A stretch of DNA of 59,008 nucleotides. It comes from Gnetum montanum (lineage: Eukaryota > Streptophyta > Gnetopsida > Gnetales > Gnetaceae). The stretch is taken from positions 182,342 through 241,349 of the forward strand of contig MNCI01010480.1 in assembly GCA_015680685.1 (NCBI GenBank), given 5' to 3'. Position 1 is the first letter of the stretch, and every line of letters starts with the position of its first letter. Below, piece after piece: positions 45,460 to 56,335 of this stretch. The position numbers were made by a program, and so were the translations under genes. The notes beneath the pieces were generated by a model. That model was not told the origin of the DNA. It searched no databases and was given only the letters and a program-made list of their open reading frames with translations.

Positions 45460-47270
45460 TATTAATCCTGCTTATTACTAGAATGGGGGATATCCCTCAT
45501 AACTAAACGGTTGAGGATGGCAAGGATTAATAAATGGAAGATGAGGATCCTTGCATGTTGGAAATACTCAGACTTGATCATACTTACCCCATTGGGGTTC
45601 ACACACTTGATTATAGTAAGTGTAGTAGGACAATTTATAAGATGTGGTTCCCTAGTAAGAAGTTGACCCACTATGATATTTGTGACCGTAAGATGGTATG
45701 CAAGGATAGGGATGTTGCCTCCCATGCTTGTGTTCATTAGGCCGTATGATTTTTGGAGTGTTAATTGGTGGCCCTGATGAAGTAACATGAGGCATTGGGT
45801 TCAAAGAGAAGGATGCACCACAATGTTGGACTTGTGCTGAGTTAGAGGATGCAGTGGCCTTGGAATTGTGTTGTCCTTTCCTAGGGTTATTTCTAAAGAA
45901 GGGACACCTTCGATGTTGCTGAGGTCTCTCACTACTGTTGGCAATAGTAGCACAAGTAATGTTCAAGGGTTGTTACTATGTGCAGACACCTTAGGAACAG
46001 TTGGTGGCGATGTAGAAGGAGGGAAAGGATAAGAATGTTGAAAATTAGGAGAAGTGTAAGGTGCATAAAGCGGTGGTTTTGTTGAGAACATGGGCTGATA
46101 GTATTAAGGAGAATGATAATGCGGTGAGATAGAGTATGTTGGCCTAGTTGGAGAAACAAGGTATTGGACTAGATAAGCATTTGGATTCAAAGGATATGAA
46201 GGGTGTCTCTAGTTTAGGGATGGCTTCCCCCATGACTGGGATTGTTGCCACTATGATCAAACACAGTATCTCTGTAAGAACTCTAGATGTAACGTGCTTC
46301 CCCAATGCTCATATAGATGTAACAGGATTAGGCACTGGCCCTTGGGGTGATCATACAGGAAAATATTGCATTCATACGTATGATTGGAAGTTGAGCTCTT
46401 TTGTTCTTCATCCCTTCTTCCTAATTATCTAGTGATACTTTGTCCTACTTCTTGGGTTGTCAAAAATCTATCTCCAATGCTATCGATATATTCTCCACAC
46501 TTTTGATGCGTCCATTCCAACATCTTATTGATCTTTTCCTTGACTTCCTCTAACGATTGTTGTACTGGCAAAGGTGGTTCTTTCCCCTTATGGTAGGTTG
46601 ATTTCTCATTTTTGTGATTATGGATCTTTGTTAAGTTGAGATTTTGGCCCCATTGATGTTTTTTAACACTCTCCCATCTAGCCATTTCTCCTTCTTCTTT
46701 TGCTACCCACTTAATAAGCTCTTGGACTTGATGGGTTCGTAATTTGTATAGTTGACCTTGGGCATACATCCCTAGGGTCTTTCTTGTTTCATCACAAAGC
46801 CCATCAATGATATGGTACATTAGCCTTTCTTCAAAGAACTCATGGCCTAGATAGCTGTTTAATAGTGCATAATATCTTTCTAAGGCCATGTCCAAGGGTT
46901 CATGTTGTGCTTGTTTCCACTCTTGGATTTGTTTCCTCAAGGCTGACACTCTTGCGTAGGTTTGATATCATTCATTAAAGACTTCTACCATTGTTGGCCA
47001 ACGTCATATTAAATTTTGTTTTAACGATCTATACCATACTTTTGCTTGGCCAACAAGTGTCATAGGGAAGAGCTTGAGTTTTTGCCAACCATTATCAATG
47101 TTGTTCCATGCGCAAGCATCATAGAAGGCTTGTAAATGTTGATGTGGATCTAAGTCATAGCCTCCTGAGAAATTAGGAAAATTGTTTAAATTGAGCCTAG
47201 GTAGACGACTCTCTTTGTGATGCCTACGGGATATTCGAACAGGCTCTTGTATTTGTGTTAGGGTTGTAGT
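45460..47270 (-). pseudogene. gag of element 4
   Basis: From about 47270 down, in worn frames: NNIDNGWQKLKLFPMTLVGQ, AKVWYRSL, RWPTMVEVF. The open piece 46425-46949 follows (MSALRKQIQEWKQAQHEPLD, YYALLNSYLGHEFFEERLMY, HIIDGLCDETRKTLGMYAQG). This is the Athila-type gag core. A zinc-knuckle remnant, CNIFLYDHPKGQC, lies near 46340-46380 with its second Cys replaced by Phe. The tail (45460-46160) is rich in Pro, Tyr, Ser and His. Only a few stops break it, so it is the best-kept gag of the three Athila-like elements. It would supply or borrow particle protein. Confidence 0.75.
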
Positions 47271-47582
47271 GGCCAGTGGGGGTTCATCTTCATTGAGTAA
47301 GTTATGCTTTTATGCGTTGGGATGACGTTGCTTCCGTTTATGTTTATAAGAAACCCCCACCTCAGGTTGTGTACTCCAATCTTCATTGTCATATAGTTCG
47401 TTGGTTCTCCAATGAACTTCCTCACTAGATGTGGCATTATTATAGTCTTGTAGGAGAGGCATGATTGTGAAATTGTGTGTGAATTTATATGTGACTTTTT
47501 ATAATTATTTCTTCCTAAAAGATATATTATGAATTCCTATACAGCAACCTTGTATGATATAACTAATCTAGATAACTAGCAC

Positions 47583-47603
47583 CGTCCTCGAAAATGGTGC
47601 CAA
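47583..47603 (-). other. Primer binding site of element 4
   Basis: The minus strand reads TTGGCACCATTTTCGAGGAC after the LTR, five differences over 18 bases from the tRNA-Asp complement. Confidence 0.7.
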
Positions 47604-48496
47604 TGATGAGTGGCAAGGTACCCCTACACTCAACCATACGAACATGAGCGTTTCATGCACAATCCAGTCAAACTTCGCGGACGGACTAGGTGTGGTATCT
47701 AGATAGTTATTCTTAGGTCACAGTTCACTATCTTCCCACCTGGACTAGTATTAGCTTTGTCACGTATGGTTTAGTCCAGAGTGAGGTGTATGATATGTTT
47801 CTATACTAATGCTACTCCTAAAGGCAATGGAAGATAATATTAACTAAGCTAAGAGAGAAGGGTGAGAGAGAATCTAAACTAGCCTAAGTGCAATGAGCAT
47901 CCATTCCTCAATCATCCATACACATCTTGGACTTCGTGCATGACTACCACTAGGATTACCAAGCGCAGATCCTAGGAACGCTACTAGGTGACCAAGTAGT
48001 CACACTTAAATGCTAGTAATCAAGTCATACTCATTCTGTGTTTAACAGGAGTTTAGGGTGAGAAGAGATTAACTAAGAAAGCAGTAAATAACAATTAAAT
48101 AAATAATTAAACTAAATGAATGCTGCAATGATGAAGTAATCTCAATCTTTATTTCTGGTCATGTGAGTGTCCAAGTATGTCACACTCGAATAAGGATGTC
48201 GTACAATTACAATCACCACACTGCAGACATGCACTGGGAGAGAATGGTTGAGAGAAGAACTACTTAAAATTAAACACTTAAAAGAAATGCTAAAGACTAA
48301 GAACTAACCCCTAGAATAAGGAAAAACACCTCTTATTTATATAAATATGAGATATCGCAGCTGATGCGATATCACGGCTGTAATATTGGGGGTCCAATAA
48401 CTGGGCCTGACAGATCATATCTTGTATCAAGGCTCCAATAACAGGGCTCTGATAACTAGGCTCCGATAACTAGGCCTAATAGATCATGACTCATCA
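47604..48496 (-). repeat. 5' LTR of element 4 (family B)
   Basis: TGATGAGTGGCAAGG...GACTCATCA on the plus strand. A TATA box (TTATATAAATAAGAGG type on the minus strand) is at 48333-48348. Two GATATC boxes lie at about 48351-48375. A repeated GATAACTGGGCC / CCAATAAC unit (four or five copies) fills 48395-48480. Confidence 0.92.
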
Positions 48497-48501
48497 CCTG
48501 T
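48497..48501. other. Target-site duplication of element 4 (right copy)
   Basis: CCTGT, identical to 42382-42386. Confidence 0.88.
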
Positions 48502-51500
48502 TTCTTATTGCAGTTTTTTCTTGAGATATATTATTATGTTTTTTAGTTTTATTTCTTGTATTAGCTATCAAATATGATCTTGGGTATCAAAATTACTATT
48601 GGACCCAAGTTGTTCTTATGCTAGATTGTTTATAAGATTATGATCATCATGATTTTTTTTCTAGGTTCTACATAAGCTATTTTTATGTTTGTGGATTTTA
48701 TTAGTGGTAAATTTTTATTAGATTTCATCTATGATGTTTCTTTTTTTTTCTATTTTGTGATTTCAAGTAAATGTAAAATCTAATGAATATATGAAAAGTG
48801 CCTATTCATTTCAACATTTTTGAAAATTGGTTACTAAATCCAACCTTATGCCTAAAAAGTAATCAAATCAAGAGGTCCTCAACAGAAAGTTAGGAAGTGG
48901 TGGAATCCTCTTCAATTGTTATTTATAATGTAATGTTCATAAAATATCTAAAATATTATATATATCAAAATATAATTCCTCCTAAAGAGGGATATTTTAT
49001 ACATTTGTGCATAGTTTCTTGGGGTTGATGGTACAAGAAGTATTTGTTGGGGTTGATGATATTGCATTGATTCTAGTCCAAAGTCAAAAATATTTGTGAT
49101 GGAAAAGTAAAAATCCAATTCAAGGATAAAAATTTTGAAAATATGTATCTTGTATTTATTGATTTTAATAGAAAATTTTAGAGTGTCATCCTTCCTCAAT
49201 AGCAAACATTACTCCTTATAGATATGATAGTGTAATTGACATATAAGAAATAAATATAAGGTATAATTTAATTGAAGATGAGGATAGAGTCTTCAAATAG
49301 AATAACTAATCTTTGTTTCACATCCTTTGTTCTATTTCCTTCCATATCCTTGTCTAATCTCTACTTCTGCTTTCTTCTTGATGTATCCCCTTTTATTTCC
49401 ATGTTTGATGTATCTCTTTCATAAAATAATAATAATAATAAAGTTTATTCTCTTCCACTTTGGCTCCTGAATCATGATTTGCTCCGATACCAAATGTAAC
49501 ATCCCATTCCTAGATGTCAATAAAACATGATTATTCATTGAGTTAAGCCATCATGCACATGAAATTATAATGGAAATATAATCTAATAACTTAGTAAATA
49601 ATATTATGGCACTAAATTAAGTAGAAAAGAAAGCAAGGAGAAACTTTATTAATGTTGGATGGTACATTGTAACATCCTTTGGTTTATCTTACCAAGATAC
49701 TTAAGGCCTTAGAGGCAATCCAGCACTACCACCATGGTTAGGCTATCCAACCAAAGAGGTGATTGGTCCCTTCTTGTCTTGCTTCACCCAACTCTCATCA
49801 CTTGACAATCTTGTCTCTACAACTCCATACTTGCCCAACCTCTAAGCCTAACCTTAAATAGGTCAAATCCATTCTTGAGGGATATTGTGAATAATCACAA
49901 CTCCTCATAAAGAGGCACCCCTTCTTTCAAAGGTTGACTACATTGTTATAGTACAATTTTGCCCTTAACAAGGAATTGGACATCACAAACTCACCAACAC
50001 ATATCATGATTTATCCTTAACCATCCATTGCAATCATGTTGTGATGTCATGAGGAATAGCATGATGAATTTTTAACTCATAGTAAGATGCCACATGTCAC
50101 TCCAAGCAACTTTAGTAAAGAAAATCCTAAACTCCCTATACTGAAAAATTGTGAAAATAGCCAAAAAATAGTTTCTAGGGTGTCCTCAAATGCCTAAAAA
50201 TTTAAAACTAATAATTGATCGTGTTTTTATAATTCTTTAGAGCTTAGAATGGTCATTAGGACCATAGATCCTTTTTTGTAATTTTTTAGAATTTTAGCCA
50301 TCCTCCTAGAATGTGTATGTTTAGTTTTTAATAGTCTTAAATTCTTTCTTGGTTGTAACCTCTTTGGCTTTGATCTTTTGTTTAGCTTTGTAGTTTAGAT
50401 ATATATACATATATTTGATTTTGTGATTATTTGAATTTGAGCTTTTGGTTAGCAATACTTACCTAGGTTGACTTTCTTGGTCAAGAGCTAAATACTTATG
50501 TGGGTTACCTTTCTTGGTGAGTGTAATTTATTTTTTTAGTGGTTATATGAATTGCATTTCTTGATAAGAAGCTAGATACTTGTATAGATTACCTTTCTTA
50601 TTAAGTATCATTCGTTTAGTTTTGGTTTTGTTTGGGTTTTGTGGGTAGGAGTGGAACCTTTCAGTTATTGTTGTAAGTTAGCATTAATTTGGAATTTGCT
50701 TATTTTTATTATTTTGTCATATTTGTATAGTTGGTGCCAATTATTTGCATGCACGACTATCTAGGTACTTGATATCTGAAATGAAAACCCATAAAGAAGT
50801 ATTTATAGTTTGTTTCTCTACTTTTTCTTAGGACTAATTTTTCTTATGTTTTTGTGTCTTTCATACTTTGGTCACAAGGATTATATTTAGCTGTCTTGGT
50901 GTAAGCGTAACTTTGACATTGATTTTTATTTCTACTATGTTGCATATTTTTATACAGTTTTATAGAACATTTTTTATGATCATTAGTATCCGATGCCTTT
51001 TTTATATTATATTTTCTTAATATTTTTTATAGTTATTATGTTATTTTTTCAATATACTATTATTATTATTATTTATTTAGTAACAAGGCTTCAAACTATT
51101 TTTAGTAGTGGAAAAATTAGGTTTTTCACGTATAAAATTATTGTCATTGAATTTTACATTTTTTTTTAAACTTCTCCAATATTTTTTGCCCCTATGCACA
51201 TAGATGCCTACTACTTCACTTATCATAGTTTTCTTGGTGTCTAACATTTTTCTTAAGTTATGTTCTATTTTTATTAGTACATTTTTTATTTCCTTTGCAT
51301 AATACCTTTCTAGCCTAAGCCTAGTTAGCAAAGTGTTACTATAAGGATGATGGATCTTGGATTTTTGTTTTTAAATATCTATTCCAAATATCTTAGATGA
51401 TTTGGCTATATTCATAAAAGATAAAATAATGAACTTAAACAAATTTGCAACATCATTGGTCTAGAAAACTTGGTAAACCAAATTTTAAAAAGGGTAAAAA

Positions 51501-51512
51501 TCATTAAAGAAA
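48502..51512. other. AT-rich spacer with one retroelement scrap
   Basis: No gene is recognised. ORFs at 48948-49205 and 51077-51331 have no known motif. Apart from the primer-site fragment near 49474 there is a weak tandem pair near 50455-50525 and 50550-50615 (TTRCCTTTCTTGGT and GCTARATACTTRTRT recur). Confidence 0.6.
49474..49720 (-). mobile_element. LTR retrotransposon scrap with initiator-Met primer site
   Basis: The plus strand reads TTTGCTCCGATACCAAATG and then TAACATCCC. In reverse this is an LTR end (...TGTTACA) followed by TTTGGTATCGGAGCAAA, close to the complement of initiator tRNA-Met (TGGTATCAGAGC). The LTR would extend rightwards from 49496; a second TGTAACATCC at about 49677 may be another end. 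The far end and genes are not identifiable, so this is a fragment of a third, different element type. Confidence 0.5.
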
Positions 51513-51526
51513 AAATTGCAAATAGA
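51513..51526. other. 14-bp target duplication (left copy)
   Basis: AAATTGCAAATAGA, repeated exactly at 51636-51649. Confidence 0.7.
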
Positions 51527-51635
51527 ATCATAATAGAAATATAGTCCTCATTGCTCACCAAAATCAAACCCATGACTTGTTGCTTTCAAGCTAAGAGTCT
51601 TACCACTAAGCTAACACCTCATTGTTATAAAAAAG
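51527..51635 (-). mobile_element. SINE-like or tRNA-derived insertion
   Basis: A 109-bp segment sits between perfect 14-bp repeats. On the minus strand it reads GAGGTGTTAGCTTAGTGGTA near its start, which fits the polymerase III A box (TRGCNNARTGG). ATGGGTTTGATTTTGG follows about 45 bases on, a worn B box. It looks like a tRNA-headed SINE or a reinserted tRNA pseudogene. The T-rich end expected of some plant SINEs is not clear. Confidence 0.6.
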
Positions 51636-51649
51636 AAATTGCAAATAGA

Positions 51650-53400
51650 TAAAACTTTATGTTTTACTAAGAGTGAATGACAAAAGAGAATTCATTACTC
51701 AATCCTATATTGTTGAAACAAGGTTGAAATGATGATGTTGTCATGCCCAAAACACAACCAAACTTTAATTAAAAAAATTTAAAAATAAAAGAGTACCAAA
51801 AAACAAAAACAACTAAATAATTTTTTAAGGATGGATTTGAAAGACGAAAAAAATAAGAACATGGCCAAACAGTAGCATTGACCATGACCAATGATGCTGA
51901 CTATCTCAAATTCTGACCTAAGAAAAAGACAATTTGGAAGTTATCTTTTATCATACTTTTGATGCCAAAAGGTGCAGATGCAAAAAAGGTATGATACATA
52001 TACGTCCACAATTCAAAGAGTGATTGAATCAACAGGAAATTTTGACCAAGAACATGGATGATTACAGCAATGCGCCATACATCTGTAATAATCCATCTGT
52101 TGAAAGGAACAATATAGTCTTCCATTATATTCAAGTGAACCACTACAATTTTTTTGTGGGAGGAGTAAAATGCAATGCAATGCAATTAAAATAAGAAAAT
52201 GCTATTGGATTGCTAAAGCAATAGAAGACACCCACCATTAGCATTCTGCACTCTGGAGTAATCAGAGGGACAGTTTTCTAGATGAAGCAAGAGCTATCTG
52301 ACTTAATAAACCATTAACACAGAGAGGAACAGAGAAGGTGCTGAAGCATTTCTACAGCCCTAGTGCCACGCTTTGCCTCTTACAACTGTCCAGAAATCTG
52401 CAGAGATAAATTCTTATACAATTTCCAAACTATTAAAATAAAAAGTTCATACAAGTTAATATAGCTTTAAGTCTGCTACTGTTCTGATTTCTGCCGTTAT
52501 CGATATATTAGGTTGGTTTCAAATACACTAATCTGAGATCATTTAGGTTAGAGGCTGATCCCTCTAGTGTTGGATTATTATATTAGTTTCAGACCTCTAA
52601 ATTTGCCAACAAAAATCCTGATTCTAAAATTAGCATCTACAGGGAAGAACAGAGGCCATAATTGGAAACAAACCATTAGAAAAGATTTATCGAAGTAAGA
52701 AAATGTCTGCTTTTTAAAATACACAACCGTACTAATATCGAATTGTGCCTTGGATACGTTAAAGAATAGCAAGCAAGCATGTGAACGAGAATCACAAATT
52801 TAAATCCAAATTTTGGAACTTTCACAAAGTAGAATACCAACTCTATTAGCATTTACGTAATATGACAAGAAAGAAACAAGAAAATGTAAAGAGCACAATA
52901 AATTGGTGATTGAGAGATTACATAAAAAGAGAATTTAGTTCCACAAGCACAAAAGTAAAATAAGAGAATGTACATGCAAAGCAATATTGCTCATTGCAAC
53001 CAGAAAATGTTCAAGGACTAAACTGATAAAAAAATGTTATAAATGGCCATATCATAAGACATAAGACTTGTTTCTAACCATACACAATTCAACTAATAGA
53101 AAAGCAGCAGAAAAACTATAATCAAGAGACATGGTTTGCTTAGATAATGAATTACATAAATGCTTTCAGAATACAAAAAATGCATTTACTTACCTACGGT
53201 TTTACAATTCTAGCGTCTAAGGACCTATGTTATTCTGTTAGAGACAAATCTGTATAACACACGCTCTATATCGTACAAACGGGCACAAAACAAGCGTGTA
53301 AACTGAACCTGCTGTTGCATTTTGCTACAGGAATTTCAGTTATCCTTTACTCTGTAATGATTATAGAGAACCAGCATAATTAACACACGCAAAGTTCTCC
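51650..53400. other. Spacer upstream of the lipid transfer protein gene
   Basis: More complex in composition than the retroelement spacers. No ORF with a known domain; 51901-52185 and 52578-52772 (minus strand) are unrecognised and probably chance. A strong splice-donor-like word on the minus strand (CCGTAG then GTAAGT, boundary 53194/53193) and a possible acceptor (TCTCTGCAG, boundary at 52398) suggest a spliced transcript running away from the gene, reported as a finding only. Confidence 0.5.
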
Positions 53401-53413
53401 CAGAGAAAATGAA

Positions 53414-53538
53414 CATTATATATATGTGAACTACTAACAAAAACTACATAACAAACTCGTGGGCTAACAGCAGCCGCTTTCTCTCACTCACGCATCCGGG
53501 ATGCACTTCCAAAATGCCGCGTCTTACATGTATATATC
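53414..53538 (+). promoter_or_regulatory. Candidate TATA boxes of the lipid transfer protein gene
   Basis: Two candidates are ATTATATATATGTG at about 53414-53427 and GTATATATCAG at 53530-53540. The second is favoured: transcription starting about 30 bases below it gives a leader of about 60 bases and leaves out the upstream ATG at 53501. Confidence 0.5.
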
Positions 53539-53623
53539 AGCTATTGCAGATTGCAGAGACACGCATATCCATTTAGTAAAGAAAAAGGAAGAAAGAGAAG
53601 AAAGAGAATTCAATATTCTTAGC

Positions 53624-54410
53624 ATGGATCCCCGCAAGACAGCAATGTGTGCAGTGTTCATAGCTGTTTTGATGTGCACGAGTATGGCAGCACAGGACTG
53701 CTCAAAAGTGATCCAGCAGCTATCAGGGTGCCTGCCATTCCTCCTCAATGGTTCGCCTACGCCTTCGCACAACAGTCCTTGCTGCACCGGCGTCCAAAAT
53801 ATTTACAGTGACACCACCAGCACTCAGGCTAGGTATAAATTTTGGATTTTGACAGCTTAATTCACTTGACCTCTGAATTCATGGAAATTTGCAATCTTTC
53901 TAGGCCGAGAATCTATAGTCTTATAATTTGCATCCGGTAGAATTTTAGTTTTATGACTTTTATCATCCCAATTCACATGAGCAGTTCATGATCTTTTGCG
54001 TTTACATTCTTCAGTAATTTGCAGATTTCAGCATTCTCTCACGATGTTCTACCAGAGTCTTTCTTTGGATCTCTTTTTATCAGAGGCCAAGGATTCCAAG
54101 ATTTCAGGATCTTTATAAGTTTATATCGTCAGGATAAATATAACCAAAGAGTTCAGTACTAATTTGTGCATTTTTTCTAATGCTCCTGGCCCTAGACACG
54201 CATGGCAGTTCTGCAAGACCAGGGTCTTACCTTTGAAATGCACAAATTTATGGCAAGCTTCTTGATTTTTGCAGGCGCAACGTGTGCGAATGCATCGAGG
54301 CTGCTGCAACGGCCTATAACCTCAACGATAACGCTCTCAAGAACCTGCCTCCCGATTGTGGTGTTCAGCTGCCATTCACAATCGGCAAAAACATGGACTG
54401 CAACTCGTAA
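53624..54410 (+). CDS. Secreted non-specific lipid transfer protein (two exons)
   Basis: Exon 1 is 53624-53832 and exon 2 is 54275-54410. The 442-bp intron has GT-AG ends (AG|GTATAA, TTTTTGCAG|GC). The product is 114 residues: a hydrophobic signal peptide with likely cleavage after MAA (residue 23), then a 91-residue mature protein. Cysteine spacing is C-X9-C-X16-CC-X19-CXC-X21-C-X13-C, the eight-cysteine motif of plant lipid transfer proteins, closest to type 1; X16 is a little longer than the usual 13-15. ARRNVCEC and LPFTIG match the positions of the family's conserved Arg and P-(Y/F)-x-I blocks. Such proteins bind lipids in an internal cavity outside the cell and serve in cuticle, wall or defence. 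No GPI tail. I chose ATG 53624 because it precedes the signal peptide. It is the only intact gene here. Confidence 0.92.
53833..54274 (+). other. Intron of the lipid transfer protein gene
   Basis: 442 bp, phase 2, splitting an Arg codon four codons before the first Cys of CXC. If it were retained, the frame would end at TAA 53858-53860 after YKFWILTA, losing four cysteines. Confidence 0.88.
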
Positions 54411-54660
54411 TGGCCGCTTCCCTTCCTTCCTTGCATTCTACCTTTATTGATCTTGGCAAAACTATGAAATGTTTTCTTAAACTCGGCAATGGATCGAACA
54501 TAGAAGTTGTTATCTACGGTTTGTGGCTGCAGGGTTAAATAGAGAGGAGGAATTGCGGAAAAGACTCCAGCAATGCGCCTAAATAAAAATAAAGCAATTC
54601 CGGAGCCTACAGCTATTCATCTTCGTGCTCTGTAAACCTGCATCACAAATACTAAATAAA
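54411..54660 (+). other. 3' untranslated region with poly(A) signals
   Basis: AATAAA occurs at 54582-54587 and 54588-54593, about 170 bases after the stop, with a further ATAAA near 54655. No other gene is seen up to 55042. Confidence 0.6.
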
Positions 54661-55042
54661 TTGACGCTTCTTCACGCGTTACCATGATAGACAGGAAAAT
54701 AAAATCAAAATACCTCGAGTGGTGAGGTCATTTTGTAACAAGGATACGCAAGAGGCCGTTGTATTAAGTCACATTTTGTAATAAAGATGTGTTAAGTTGC
54801 TGCTTGAAATGTGATTTTTTAAGTATGGTTATATTCTCCACCTTCAACTTCAATCTGAAAGCAATAAGTTTGATTCTGTTACTCACGTTGAACTGTTTTT
54901 TAGAAAACAACACACAGGCAATATTTGAAGTTGAAGAAAGAAAAGCCTTCAGTCATCTTAATAAAAAACCGAAACCAACGAGTGTTCAAGATTAATGACT
55001 TCGTGACTTGCCAATGCCACCAAAGATAAAAGAAAGGTACAT

Positions 55043-56308
55043 TGTAACAACCCTACTTTGATGTTTTCTAACACTATAAGGATTTTCCTTAGATTCAATG
55101 GATCTAAGGTGCAACACGTGGGGACTAACAACCCTACTTTGATGTTTTCTAACACTATAAGGATTTTCCTTAGATTCAATGGATCTAAGGTGCAACACGT
55201 GGGGACTATGCCTCTAAGTGAGCAATGTGTTCACTTCATACATATAGAAGTAAGCATGATATGCTTTCAAATCTCTTAAGTTGAATATGTCTTTAGGAGA
55301 ATATCTACAACTTTGAACAAGGATAAATAACAAAAACACATTAAAAAAAATTCAATTCCAAATAAAGAAACCTTGTGGTAAAATTTTACCATGTAATTTT
55401 GATTGGATTTGTGAGAAAAAACAAATGCCTCAATTTCCTTTCAAAAATTCACTGTTGTGACCTTGTTTTGTCAAAATCATGGTGCAATCTCACTTTGTAA
55501 AGTGTAATTCATGGTCTGGAACATAAAAAACACTATGAATTATACTAGAGCAACATAATTAAGCCCCACAATGTCAAAAACATTGGTATCCCTAGTGAAA
55601 TTACTCAAAAACCTTGGTTATAAAAAAACGCTATAGTTTAAGGCCAAAATAATGATTAAAAACATTGTGTAAACACCCAAGAAACTTGCTAGAACCTAAC
55701 CAATGGAGAAACATCAAATTGTGGCCTATATAGACAAGAATCAACATCATTTGTAGGACCTTTCTTGGGACATTTAAGGCCTTGTTGACAAAGAGAGACT
55801 TTTGCAACCTTTTGGAGCCTTCAACCAACACTGATTATTGAGAGCAGAGAGAACCTATTGCAGCACTTTTCCAAGAGCAAACCAATTGAGATAGACGTGT
55901 GCAAATTAGCTACATAACATACTCTACATACTTGCACTAGATCTTAAATGATAGATTTAGAGATCTCTCTCAATCATTTGTATTCTTAAGCTCATAAAAG
56001 CTAATCAATCTATACGTTACAAACCTATTTCACAGTATTTTACAGTATTTAATACAAAGTTTGTAGTTTATTTTAGCCATATTATTTCTTGTTTCTCTTG
56101 ATTCTTATAGTTCTAGCATTAGATCTATTGTTCACTCATTTTATCTCATGTTTTTAATTGTTTATCTTGGTAATAGGCTTGTAAGCTCTTAGGTGATCGA
56201 CAAGATGACTTAACGCACCTCAAATTCTTTTTGAGGTCATGGATTTTGATGTAAAACTATTTTGTGCAAATTTATTTGTTTTAGAGCATGAATTTTTTTG
56301 TTGTTACA
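55043..56308 (+). repeat. 5' LTR of element 5
   Basis: Begins TGTAACAACCC and ends GTTACA immediately before GTTTTTGGTGCTAAAAGG, which matches the primer-site region of element 3. The start and end agree with the TGTAAC start of the element 3 LTR. With only one copy in the window the boundaries rest on these signals. Confidence 0.7.
55045..55206. repeat. Perfect 81-bp tandem duplication at the LTR start
   Basis: Bases 55045-55125 are repeated exactly at 55126-55206 (TAACAACCCTACTTTG start, CACGTGGGGAC end). Identity of the two units in an otherwise old element means a recent duplication. Confidence 0.93.
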
Positions 56309-56335
56309 GTTTTTGGTGCTAAAAGGAGTGCCTCT
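56309..56335 (+). other. Primer binding site of element 5
   Basis: GTTTTTGGTGCTAAAAGGAG continues TGCC. The same pattern as element 3 (GTTTTTTGGCACTAGAAGG), with transitions. Confidence 0.65.

Larger units (their letters stand above)
42387..48496 (-). mobile_element. Element 4: short non-autonomous element with gag only
   Basis: LTRs of 899 and 893 bp, a perfect CCTGT duplication, a tRNA-Asp-like primer site and a G-rich polypurine tract define a 6.1-kb unit on the minus strand. The 4.3-kb interior holds a gag of the same Athila-like type as elements 1 and 2 and a second small ORF near the 3' end. No protease, RT, RNase H or integrase block was found in any frame. The layout resembles the gag-only terminal-repeat elements (TR-GAG) described in plants, which need enzymes from relatives. 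Two undetermined bases lie inside (44841, 45213). Confidence 0.9.

Noticed and set aside
45534-46432. Plus-strand ORFs inside element 4
   Set aside because: They are shadows of the minus-strand gag tail and zinc-knuckle region.
51527-51635. Functional tRNA gene on the minus strand
   Set aside because: The acceptor arms do not pair, the B box is worn, and the segment is flanked by a target duplication.
51901-52185. 94-residue minus-strand ORF as a membrane protein gene
   Set aside because: There is no recognisable motif, conserved start or neighbouring exon. An ORF of this size is expected by chance.
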